From Adenophora triphylla var. japonica (Eukaryota > Streptophyta > Magnoliopsida > Asterales > Campanulaceae): a DNA stretch of 64,000 nt. The notes below the pieces were generated by a model. That model was given only the letters and a program-made list of their open reading frames with translations, searched no databases and had not been told where the DNA came from. The position numbers and the translations under genes were made by a program. The stretch is from assembly GCA_022495995.1 (NCBI GenBank), contig JAFEMH010001233.1, forward strand, positions 248,001 to 312,000, given 5' to 3'. Shown here in pieces: positions 12,001 through 23,300 of this stretch (position 1 is its first letter; every line of letters begins with the position of its first letter).

Positions 12001-14318
12001 GGTAGTAGATCCTTTCAACAAAGCACCTTCATCCCTGTCTCACTCATGTGACCCAATCGACAGTGCCACAAATCAGATTACCCTGCCGCCGCCACCGCAA
12101 TACTATCCTTGGTGTTGTTTGCCAAATACAAAGTACCCTCCTTATTACCCCGAGCGATCTCACAATCCTCCTTGGTAATAACCCGCCTCGCAGCTCGAAA
12201 GTCACCTTGTAACCCTCTTCGTCCAACCGCCCAACCGAGAGTAGGTTCTTTTTCAAACCCGAATGTGCCTCGACCCCGTTCGTATGTAGAACCTTCCCGT
12301 CCGATGCTCCTATCCCGACATCCCCTTCCCTCGATTTCCAAAGGCTCGCCATCGCCTAGATAGACCTTCCCGAAATCACCTGAAGTGTAATTATCCATCT
12401 CTTCCTTATGCCCGCAAGAGTGGAATGATGCCCCGAATCCAAAGACCCATGATTCTAGTGCACTACTAACACTCGTAACCGCATATCATCACCTTCGATC
12501 GCCACATTCGCCCGATTGCCCTTACGATTTGGACAATCCTCTTAAAGTGTCCCAACTCCTTACAATAATAGCATCAACGTATCCCTTCGCAACCTTCGGT
12601 TTGTCCTCGGTCTCATCGCCTTTGCCCTTTCCACTCACTCCGTTCTCCCTAGATTCGGTTCTCCCTTGTTTGCTAGTACCCGCTTTCCCTACTAGTAGTA
12701 GCTAAAACCGCTCCCGAAGTACTTCGATGTCCCCAACTTCTTCATGCGATTTTCCTCACCTAAAAGAAAGTCTTTAACATCATCATATTTCAATTTTTCT
12801 TACCCGCCGAAGCGTTGATTGCAGTCACCGTTCCGCTCCAACTTGCCGATAAAGAAGCTAGCAACAAGCATGCATGAACCTCGTCATCGAACTTGATCTC
12901 CACCGCTGTCAATGAATCTATGACATCCATAAATTCATCAATGTGCTTAGCCAAGGATCCTCCCTCTTGCATCTTGAGACTGCCCATCTTACGTATCAAA
13001 TCAACCTTATTTGCAGCAGACGGAGTTTCAAATCTCTCGCAAGATAATCCAATAGCTCCTCGTGGTTGTCGCCTTCCCGGTAGTCTTCGCAATCCACTTT
13101 GACAAAGTAGATCTAACCACCCCTAGGGCTTTCCGATCCATGAAGTTCCCATTCCTCCCGACTTACATCTTCCGGTTTGACACCCTTCGTAGGCTTGTAG
13201 AGATCCTTGTTGTACAAGAGATCCTCAATCTGCATCCTCCAATATCCGTAGTCAGACCCATCAAATTTCTCCACCGCCTGTTTGTCCTTGCCCATTCTTG
13301 ATTGCTTGAAACAACTCCCTTAATCCTAAACCAAGAGCTCTGATACCAGTTGTTGTGAATATTGCCCTCCACACCCAAGCAAACCTACAAGAATAATAAT
13401 CGCACACAAACCAAGCACAAGAAATCAAAGAAAACGAAAAAAAACACAAGAAATTGTTAACCCAGTTCACCAATTTGATTGGCTACGTCTGGGGGCACTA
13501 CCAAGCCAGGATCTTGTACTATGTATGTAGAATTTGTGTTACAACTGAATTGGAGGCGGAACATTGATTATATATGACCTAGGGATTAAACCAAAACCTA
13601 ATCAAACAAGGAAACTATGATCGCGAAAACGGCCGAGCGCGGCCGCTCACCCCGAGCGCGGCCGCGCAACCCTCCGTAAACTCCAACGCCTTTGTAAAAT
13701 CCCCGCCGCGGTCGCTCACCGTCCCGCCGCGGTCGCCCTCGAAGAATTCCACCCGAGCATCGCCTTCGTCCAAGAGCGCGGTCGCGCACACCACCTGCGC
13801 GGCCGCTCTTGTTCCCAGCAACCCCTGACGAGTTTTTCCCCCTTGCTTCGATGTCTAGCCCGGTTGGTCCTCTATCCCAACATCCTTTTCATGTCATTTG
13901 CACTAAAACATCATGGAATAGAATGGTGTTGCATACCAAACAAGCACCAATGATCTAAACTTAATCCAAATCAATCAAGGCTTAGATTAACATAATTTTT
14001 CAATCTATCTAGCCAAAAATTGAAATAAATTTTATAAAAAGTAAATCAATTGACACAATAACAGAAGTACCAATTTACCATATCAAAATCAACGAAGTAT
14101 TTACTGAAGCGCATCCAAACGAAAACCGCGAATTCAACCAATACAGTCCAGATCTTACCACAAATTAGGGATCAAACAACAACTAGAACCACAAATTGAA
14201 GAACAATTCAACAATTACACAACGAATTATACGACTGACCTTGGCGAGCAGATGAAAGGTTCTGATGATCCAACAAACAGAGGATTTTCAAACAGATATC
14301 TGTCGGCAGTGTCTCCAT
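5700..14318 (-). CDS. Small F-box protein, three exons, intron 1 split by a Copia element
   Basis: Exon 1 (14240-14318) starts [20 protein letters not shown], the beginning of an F-box, and ends at a GTCAGT donor. Exon 2 (about 8288-8447) encodes [19 protein letters not shown], then [20 protein letters not shown] and [11 protein letters not shown]. Exon 3 (5700-5937) encodes [20 protein letters not shown] and ends in a basic SHAKRSRLM. The three sum to 477 nt, 158 residues in frame. Exons 1 and 2 rebuild a continuous F-box (SARQ-VCRKW), so the product is expected to bind SKP1 in an SCF ubiquitin ligase; the substrate is unknown. The exon-2 boundary that keeps the frame is preceded by AA rather than AG. 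The nearest AG, seven bases on, shifts the frame and reaches a stop early in exon 3. The gene may therefore be damaged. Exon 3 carries family-like text after the F-box that I cannot name securely. Both introns are full of transposons. Confidence 0.8.
5960..6012. repeat. GA microsatellite in F-box intron 2
   Basis: About 17 or more GA units (CT on the gene strand), lying just upstream of the exon-3 acceptor at 5938. A CT-rich run here may serve as an extended polypyrimidine tract for the minus-strand intron. Confidence 0.85.
6291..6546. mobile_element. Stowaway-like MITE in F-box intron 2
   Basis: Terminal inverted repeats CTCCCTCCGTCCCAT and ATGGGACGGAGGGAG, flanked by TA on both sides. 256 bp with no coding capacity. 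Confidence 0.9.
6851..7580. mobile_element. Inverted-repeat element rich in AACCGAACC motifs
   Basis: The left end (taggggtgtaagtggttcgg) is the inverse of the right end (ccgaaccatttacaccccta). Both arms, each about 180 bp, are built of repeats of GGTTCGGTTT or AAACCGAACC, with an AT-rich centre. This is a foldback-type non-autonomous DNA element in F-box intron 2. Superfamily not assigned. Confidence 0.8.
7681..7853 (-). mobile_element. Au-like SINE with 19-bp target-site duplication
   Basis: The body (7700-7834) read on the minus strand contains GGTCACGGGTTCGAACC, a tRNA-type B box, and ends CGCACCGGGGTTTGCCCTTT, the usual style of plant Au SINE tails. It is bracketed by perfect copies of GGGCATGTTACTGAACAAA (7681-7699 and 7835-7853), the hallmark of LINE-machinery insertion. 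It lies in F-box intron 2. The perfect duplication implies a fairly recent insertion. Confidence 0.9.
8782..9321 (-). repeat. 3' LTR of the Copia element
   Basis: 540 bp, TG...CA. Contains a GC-rich block (9065-9245) with repeated GCGCGGTCGC or GCGCGGCCGC motifs. In this copy CAG and CTG triplets in the block are intact. Confidence 0.93.
13351..13882 (-). repeat. 5' LTR of the Copia element
   Basis: 532 bp. It matches the other LTR except for one T/C change near 13409 and a cluster of small changes at 13617-13770, mostly at CAG/CTG or C-run positions. The tRNA-Met primer site lies immediately inside it. Confidence 0.93.
13888..14239. other. Remainder of F-box intron 1
   Basis: AT-rich, no further element seen. 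Without the Copia element and one copy of its target duplication, intron 1 would be about 686 bp. Confidence 0.6.
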
Positions 14319-14342
14319 CACACACACACACACACACACACA
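14319..14342. repeat. CA microsatellite at the F-box 5' UTR
   Basis: About 11 CA units (TG on the gene strand), a base or two upstream of the ATG at 14318. Confidence 0.85.
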
Positions 14343-14670
14343 ATTGCTCTTGAAATTCAACAGGTGAAGATTCGACTCAAATTTTGCAGAGAGCTTAGAT
14401 CAGGTTGAGCTGAGTTGTACTTTTCGTGCGTGTCTGTTTGTTTTCTGTTGTTCCGTAACAGTTGTCAAATTTTAGTTATTTGATCAGATGCTGCTGACGA
14501 CTACGATGTTACTGTATGCTCGCCAATGGTAGCCGTTCAATGAAGGAAAACAGCTGGATTTTAACACGTGGAAAACTGTTTTACCGCCAATGTTTAATAA
14601 AATATTCAGACAATAAAGCAGCTTAAATGTTAATGTGGGAGCAATCCTTCATTTTCATAAAATCAATACA

Positions 14671-14948
14671 CCCTCCGTCCGGGCGGCAGAAGGTGCACCC
14701 TTTTTTCAAATCACACAAATTAAAAAAATGGGTGGAAAGAAAAAATGTTGTGAGTCTAATAGTGAATTAGAAGAGAGAATTAGTTGAGAAAATAGTAAAT
14801 TTGAAAAGTGTTGTGAGTGTAATAGTGAATTTGGAGAGAGAATGAGCGGAGGAAACAGTAAAGATTATTTGCCAAAAAAGGAAAGGTGAAGCTTTTAACG
14901 GGACACCCAAAATGGCAAAAAATGAAGCTTGGGCTGGGACGGAGGGAG
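14671..14948. mobile_element. Stowaway-like MITE upstream of the F-box gene
   Basis: Left end ccctccgtcc and right end gggacggagggag, followed by TA. 278 bp. It lies 350 bp upstream of the F-box start codon. Confidence 0.8.
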
Positions 14949-15011
14949 TATTTGTTTTTGAGTTGTTCTTATAAAAAATGCATTTTTTTCTAAGCTTAAG
15001 AAAAATCATTT

Positions 15012-15295
15012 TTACACTGGCACTTTATAACATTAACACTGACACTTTGTTACACTAACACTGACATTTTTTTACACTGGTACTTACTTTTTTACACTGG
15101 TACTTAATATACATGCACTGACACTTTTTTACACTGGCATTTTGTTACACTAACACTGGCATTTTTTACACTGACATTTAATATACATGCACTGTCACTT
15201 TTTTACACTGACACTTTGTTACACTAACACTGACACTTTTTTACACTAGCACTTTGTTACACATGCACTGACACTTTGTTACACTGGCACTGGTA
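15012..15295. repeat. ACACTGACACTTT-type minisatellite
   Basis: Degenerate tandem array of short units (TTACACTAACACTGACACTTT and variants with GGCACT, GGTACT and ATACATGC). A higher-order repeat of roughly 60-80 bp is visible. It lies between the MIP2 3' end and the F-box 5' flank and is flanked by inverted copies of a cTAAGCTTAAG block (14990 and 15325). Confidence 0.85.
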
Positions 15296-15573
15296 TTAGC
15301 GGAGGAAACAAAACACGTTTTTTCTAAGCTTAAGGAAAAACGTGTTTTTTTTAAGATTTTGGCTTTGTTTTTTTTATTAATTGTTTTTAAGTTACAAAAT
15401 TAGGATGAGTTAAAGTGCCAGATTTATTATATTTACAAGTGTTCAGATGAACTAAAAAATAATAATCTTGACAAATATAAACGTTTTATTAGTAAAATAT
15501 AAAATTTTAAGGTAGATTTGACTCTTTTAATGCCTTAAAATGAAAACATACAATGTCATTGATATAGTACATG

Positions 15574-18500
15574 CTATCTAACTGCTGTTGAAAGCATCTG
15601 TAATGCATATTGGATCAAATCCCCCAACTTGCTTCTCAAACCTGCCACAGTATTTACCAACTCGGTCTCCTCGAAATCCGAGTCGTCCGCTCGTAAAGCC
15701 TCGAGCTGCCTTTCCAAGTACCATCTAAGACTAGCTTCTGCAACATTTATCAAACCAAAAGCAGCATTCATATGCATATACTTCACAACAAGAAAACCTG
15801 CAAAAACTTGTTGCTCCCCTTTCACAAGCTCTGTCACAAAACCGGGAAACACAATATTGCTGAAAACATATGAAACCCCTCTCTCATTTCCGCTTGACAA
15901 CCGAGTTTCTTGAAACTGGCACAAAAACTTCCCAACCATATAGCATACGTAAGAGAAAATGGTGCCATACGAAGGTTTGTTGATGATGGTTGACACAAGT
16001 CCTGAAGATAATATGAGAATTAAAAGGTCGTGGTCTCCACCATCTGTGTCCGGTATACCTCCTTGTTTAAGCTTGCCCTCGACAAAATCCAAATATTCCA
16101 TCTGTATCCCTTCGTAAGGAAGTAAAAGCAATATCTTCAATGCTATAAAGAAGTCAACGACAGTCAAAGTTTCGGTTAAGCTACGAGCATCATCTTCATC
16201 TAGCAAAATACCATATCTCTTTGAAATGGATTGATCGATAAGTTTTAGGATGTCTCCGTATCGAGAAAATGATATTAGCCTTTTGAATATCTCTAACCAA
16301 CATGCATGGAGAGGATGAACAAGAAGGGTATTATCCGGTTGTTGCTTGGTTTCTTTGTCATCAGATTCTTCTTCTTCGAAGCTATCCCATCCCTCGTCCC
16401 ATTTATCGTGGGCCCAGTCATTTCCAACATCAACTTTTGGTGAATTTGCCTCGGTTTTCTCTTTCGGATCATCCACAAAGAGTCCGCCCCACTCTTCTAA
16501 AATGGCTACCAAAACATCAATATGTGATTCGGATACAGAAGCAGCGGATACTTTTGAGAAGCACGAAACCGCTGACTGCACGGTCAAGAGGTCTACTGGA
16601 GTTATTTCCATGCCTGCTGAGATAGCTGACACTAACTGTGAGGACTTAAGGGCAACCAGCGTATTTGTAAACCTAGTAGATGTATCCTTTGGTAATTCGC
16701 CATGGACAATTGTCTCACTCTTTGAGCTTTTGAAACCCATATCACCCCACCCTTCCCATGGAAGAACATTTACCTGTAGCTCGCTTGAAAACATACTCGA
16801 ACTTCTACCTGTGGCTGCTATGAATTGCATAACTTCCAGTATATAGACTCGAACATGGCTAGGAAGCTGCAAACTCTCAGAAAATTTAGCCATACTTTCC
16901 CAAACTGCGTGTCTAACTTTCTTCAATTCCTCCAAATCGCCCTCCAGCATACTTAAGGATGACAACAAAATATGTAAATTTTTGTGTTCAGGGGATCCAC
17001 TAGTTGGGCCCACTAAGATAGTTTCCAATATACTAACATAAAGATGGGAAAGATCCTTGATTTTATCCATATGTTTTTCATTGTTGCTGATCGAACTTGA
17101 GCCAGGTGGGAATTGTGTAATAACTTCTGAGAAAACATTTGATGTGGCCTCGAAACGACAACCAGAAAAAATCATCGATCTGCAGAAATTAAATATTTCA
17201 ACAGGCACGCTACATGTTAGACCATTGCCAATGTAGGTGAAAACACTGCCCCATCCCTCACTTGGTGAAACTTTTCCCTCCAAAACCAAGCTGACAAAAA
17301 CTTTAAGACACATTGTCAGACAACCTGAGCTGAAAATTTCGTCTGAATCCTTGTCAGATACAAAGTCTTGCACATCTCTGGTCAACCTGAGCCAGAAATT
17401 TAGTAAAACGACGAGGCTGTCCTTCCATGTCATGTCAGAAGAATAATTATCAAAAGAATTACTCACTGGTAGAATTACTGTGATGAATTGCTTCATTATT
17501 TCCAAAACACCTGGATATGCAATCATTCGGATGTACTTTATCGATTTATCATAGCTCTGGACAATTTCATTTATAAAGCATAGAAGCTTTTTAGGATTTT
17601 CAGAAACATTTTCCATTTTAGCCCTAGTCTCCAAAATTGTCAGTATAGTCAACACTTGGTGGCTATAGACATGCTGCCATGATACAAGACTGTCAAGAAC
17701 TGAGTCTCCATACATGCCAACAAGGGCCTTCACCATCTCTGCCAGTGCTTCCACAGTCTTCTCATTAATGTGCATATGCACTTCCCTGCTGAAACCCTCA
17801 ATGTTCAAACCTTGTAATCCAGCAATATTTTTGAAGTTTAGGTCTTCAATGAAAGAAACCTTACGACATTCTTGCTCAACGATCTTGCAAAAATTAGCTA
17901 GCCATTGAGTACTGCTGTGATCAGGGCCACTTACAACAAATGCGTCTTTGGTTTCTTCCAGATACAGGTAACACTCAGAAAGGAGTCCATATATATAACA
18001 AAGACGAAGTTTGTTGCGACCATCAATTTCAGGATAGACAGCTGAGATGGTTTTGATGGCTTCCACAGCACTATCAAATACTTTGATTTTAAATTCTGAA
18101 ATTTCAGATTCAATGTCATCAATGGTCCAAACTTCGGAGACAAGGACAGAACCAAGGAAAATCAATAATACCTGAAAAGGAAGGACATGAAGAATAATAC
18201 TAGGGTCAAACAGATCTCAAAAATTAGATGCAAAATGCATGTGAATGATTTCTGTAGGTCCTGCCACTTAGTGATGGGACCTACAGTTTCTAACAATCAA
18301 CTAATCAAGGAGATTCAGCAACCTGCATACCTTGGTTGGATCCAAACCATAGCTAGAAGCTAATCTCAGCACATCCCTCAGAATTCTCTTTTTCTCCAGC
18401 TTCACTGATTCAATATGGGAGAACAGAACACTTTCCATATAACTGATGTCTCGGCATAAAAAGCGTTCCACTTCAACATCAGGAATTATTTGCTCTATCG

Positions 18501-20336
18501 CCCTTGTATGATCAGCCACACGCTTTTGTTCTTCTAACTTCAACTTCCATTCTCTCCAAAATGAAGACTGTGTTTCGCCAATTTTGTCTCTCTCATCTGA
18601 ATTCAAAAGATGGATGTGAGAAGTGCCACAGAGAAATTAATAAGTATGAGATTTACATTTGCTAATACCTAATTATGATTCAAGAAAAAAATTAATGCAA
18701 TATGTAGTTTTAATCACCTGAACTGAGTAATGTTTGTTTCTTCTGAAACATCCTCCGCAGCAATTCTTTCCTCTGTTCAGCATTCTCGCACTCAGCTCCA
18801 GAATTATGTAACAAACTATAAACCACACCCACGTTCATGATGCTATTGATTTCATTGTAATTATTCCTCATTTTGACTTGTTCTTCTATTATTTCTACCC
18901 CATGGAAGGCATCAACAAGATTTAACAAAAAGGAACATCCTAGAATGTCTTCCTCTTCGGTACCAGGTGGTTCTATAACTGATTTTGTCAAAGAGGCAAT
19001 CATATTATCCCTAGGAGCAAAACTGTTCCTCGCCAACCATGTCACAATAGTCACCACTGCTTGGGTTCTAACACTAAGGTACAGCTTTCCTGAAGCTGAG
19101 CTGGAAATGAACTTTGTTCCACTTCCTGCTTCCTGAATCACTTCAAGCAACCATGGAAGGTGTAAAGCAACAAAGGTCAAGACTTTTCCATTTTCTCTTA
19201 GCAAAGATTCCCAATCAGAACCATTTTCTGCACATAATCTTTTCGCAACTTCAGAGAGTTTAACTTTTATGGCGCTGAGATACACTTCTTGATCGTCGCA
19301 AGCAATCCCATCAACCTGCCCAGACCAATATCTTTGGTCAAATGTATCGTGAGAACTCTGGAATGGATATGAGTTGGTTGTGGAACCATGTGCTGAGAAT
19401 TTAGGAGGATCTTTCCCTGTCAACATTGATAATCTTTCACATTGACCTTGCATATCTAGATCTTTCCACGCATGTAGCAGCTCACTAATCGATTCCTCAT
19501 CACAATGACTCAAAGAAAAACCTAGAAGCTGCTTCCGGGAATTAATATCCATGTTTTCAAGTGCAGGACCCCTTGCTAGGGCAGCACACAAGTCCCAAAC
19601 GGAACCATGCCCCTTTTTGGCTAAAACAAGACAGAGATCAAAAGCGAGCTGCAAATCTCCAGCAACTGCTGCTTCTCTTGCAATAGCTTCTTGAACAGCT
19701 GATATGTCATCTTGGGAGCTCAACCCGAGAAGTTTGGATACTTCAATAAGCTCGTCAACATTCAAAACTTGCCCACCTTGACTTGTGAATGCCTGCTTAA
19801 TAATTTCCATTGGATCTTTGATTTGTCTAAACTGCATTGGCAATAGGTTGACTCCTAGCATTGGAAGTTTGATGGTAAGCGCATCAATAATATCTGCCTC
19901 GACCCTCACATTTCTACTGTTTGGAAATATATTCAGACACTCCCGCGCCTTCCAGATCTGATACATTTTCTAGCAGTTCAGTCAATGAACTTTATAATGA
20001 TTTGATAAGCACTATTATCGCTCAATGATTACACTCAAGCAGTCCAAACTTGATCTAGATTTTACTAGCAAAGTTCAAGTCAAAGATGAGAAACTTCATA
20101 AGAGAATCAACATACAAGGATGTCACATATCAGAAAACAGCAAAAATAATTGTAACAATATTGATGCACAATATGACACTATTGATCTATTTAACTTCCA
20201 AAATCTTTAACCTTGAATGTACACATGTACCTTTTGGTGTCAACTAATGAATGGCTTGGAAAGGGGCTAAATGGACCTATGCAACACTCATCCATATCTA
20301 TGTTCTTATATAAACTGAGAGAAGACAATTATTTTC

Positions 20337-20369
<33 letters not shown>

Positions 20370-23300
20370 ATGGTAGAGATGTGTCATCTTTCGTAAAGAA
20401 AGAAAGATATTAAAAATATAACTAAAAAGCTATATCTTAGATTTATAAATGTGATTCCTTTAAAGGGACAAACTCAAAAGGAAATTTTTGCTGTTTTATT
20501 AGGATGGAGACATTGAAGGAAAATATTTTTTCAATAACATAATGTGTGCCAAGCTACTAATGAAACATTGAACAGCATAAATGATGCAAAAACATTCATA
20601 AACCCAGTTAATACTTACTTCTGAGCAAGAAATGCTTGAAGCGGAGAAGAAATACTCTCTCGCAGCTTGAATGACAAGAGCTTCAGCCTTGTCTGTTGCC
20701 AATGCCACTGAACCAGAACCTTTCAGATAGCTTCTTGCAAGTGAAAATTTGCCAGCTTTTAGCAGTCCCCTGCAGAACTCCATCAACATAAACTCTAACT
20801 CCACAAAAGGAAATGCCTTTTCTTGCAAGCACTGCAAATCTCGCCACATATTTGCCCAGTCATTATCCGTTCGGTCTGGTTGCCGACGACCAAATTTTGA
20901 GAGTAAAAGCCGAAGAATCTGTTTTACACCCTTCCCATCTGAATCTGCTTCAAGGAAGAAACTGATTGGCTTTGGCACCTTAACATAAAAAGTGAGATGT
21001 TAACTTCCACAAACACCACTCATTGGATTGCAACAATCTATTACCACTTATCAGCATGCCCAAATCATCACTGAGATGACCATCAATTACTAAGCATCTA
21101 TTGAATTTGAAAAACATATCCTCGTATAAGAAACAAGTCAACAACACCAAAGACTTCATTGAAAAAAATAATCTTACGAACTTTATGTCTTCAGTCAAGG
21201 CCCAAGACTGTCAATTTCAAAAGGCTAGATTTCAATGTCAGCGTGATACTTAGGAAAGCAGAGTCTTTATGGAAAATCTTTAATTCTTCCAAGATGCAAC
21301 AAGCAGATATTGGAATGAAGCTAACTTAAGAAGAAGAAGAAGCTCAAAAAAGTCTCCTTTTTTGGCTGAATATGAGAATATGTTAAATACCAAGCGTAAA
21401 ATATACACATAAATATGCATCCCTAGAATGCTATACAGAGGTAAAGCATCATAATGAATAGGAATTTTGCAGCATCACTCTACTTGCATAAACTGAAAAA
21501 TTCAAAAGCAGTATCCTATCTAAGCAATTTAGATACAGTAAACTGTCCCCGGATATTTTTAATCTCTTTGAAAGGACACTGTTGATGTCATTTAAGAAAT
21601 TTCAACCACAAGTTAAGCATGTTATGTTTACCAATAATATAACAGTATAAGATCATATATTTATGAGTGTGTGTGTGTGTGTGTGTGTTTGTGCATAGAC
21701 AGCTGCAATAAACATGTCAAGTATGCCATCAGATCTTCCAAGCAGAATATTAGGTTCTATAGCAAACATTAGAACATAGGAAAGAGATCCAACTTTGGCA
21801 GAAATGTCAAGGTAAACGAAATATTCAACTGCGTTTAAGATATCATAGACATAAATAGGTACAACCAGCGGTAGTATTCATCCAATGCAGAAAAATGCAT
21901 TCATACAAAGAGAGCATACTTGGTAAAATGCCAAAATCCTTCCTGCCTCAATATGGCCTTCCACAAGTTTAAGTCGTTTCCTGAGGCCGTCAACTTCAGA
22001 ATCTGTCAAAAGAAAATTGTCAATTTTATACTTGTGTCATCCATAGCATACATATTCACCGGTGTAGCTAACATATAGGACATAAGTACATTTTGGTCAA
22101 AATTCACCATACAATGTCTAATATTAGAAGGTTAACTGTGAGAATATTATTCATCAAAAACTATCTTGCAACAGATAAAGACTAAGAAGAAAATGAGGTC
22201 CTCAAGTCATTACAAGTCTGCTGAGTGGACTTTCATTTCAATAGAAAGATAAATAATGCTTATTTTCAAGTTCTTAATCTTCGATATTTAATAATCAGTC
22301 CATAGCAGAAAAATTACCTCGTAATGGTGGAAGTTTAGACAGCATGGATGCCATAGTACTCCATTTGTCACCAGTGGTGCATAAATATACTAACTGAACA
22401 GCACAATCTACTGCTTCAACCTCATTTCTGAAAAACCCTGTCATTCCAAACTCCTTGCACCCTTCTTCAAAAACAACCACACAAATGTCTAACTTATTCT
22501 CCTTAGCAACCTCTTTTAGCCACCTAACCAGAAATGAGTCACCTGTCTTCTCTGAATTTATGCTGTTATCCGTGATTTCATCCCTAATACCAGATTTCTT
22601 ATGCATAAATGGTATTGCTTTATCACATAATCTTTTAATAACATTCTCCTCTTTAACTCCTCTAAGCATCATTTTGAACTTCTCATAGTCGGATAACTCT
22701 TCCCATGCAGCAAGGCTCATGGTAAAATTTACTTCATCATCATTACCATCAGAGTAGATTAGTAGCTCCAAGTACGAAATATCCTCATGGAACTGCTGCA
22801 ACTCATCGATTCCCTTACGACAAGCAAAGTCAACCAAACATAGGCAGTTGTCTAGCTGTCCACTTAACTCATCAATATCTATAGCTCTATTTCTGTACCA
22901 GATAGAGAGCTCATTAGTTGACGGCCATCTTAATCCCATTGACAGTTTGACAATAGGTTCAGTTCTGATCTGAGTGTCACTCTCATACTTATCAGGAAGT
23001 CTGTTAATAAAATTTACCATCTCTTCACATTCAACCCAATCTTCTTCTCTCAGAACAGTACTTGCAGGAGGAGAATTTCCAGGAAGCAGCTGCCCATATG
23101 TTTGCACTGGTACTGTTTCGGGGATAGCAGCTAAAACTTCCAGCATGAAAGGAGCTAATGAATAAGGATGACGTTTGAAGAGAAGGTTCAAGGCATAAAT
23201 TTTCCCACTTTCAGCAAGGGCTACAGCAGCTTCATTAATTGGCGAAGTCCGAAATTTACTGTAATCCTCCGCTGAGAACCTGCACAAGACTAAGCCAATG

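Larger units (their letters stand above)
8782..13882 (-). mobile_element. Complete Ty1/Copia LTR retrotransposon, coding frames broken
   Basis: The LTRs at 8782-9321 and 13351-13882 begin TGTTG and end CAACA. The five-base duplication TCCTT flanks the element (8777-8781 and 13883-13887). Next to the 13351 LTR, the minus strand reads TGGTATCAGAGC, the primer-binding site for initiator tRNA-Met. A purine tract (AGGTGGGAGATTG) abuts the other LTR. Reading the minus strand from right to left gives gag (about 13300-12760), a CCHC knuckle (about 12560), GAG-pre-integrase text ending near 12050, integrase ([15 protein letters not shown], 11896-11640), reverse transcriptase (about 10850-9940) and RNase H ending near 9430. 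That order is Copia. Frames are interrupted many times, with CAG/CTG-type positions prominent. The element sits in intron 1 of the F-box gene in the same orientation. Confidence 0.95.
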
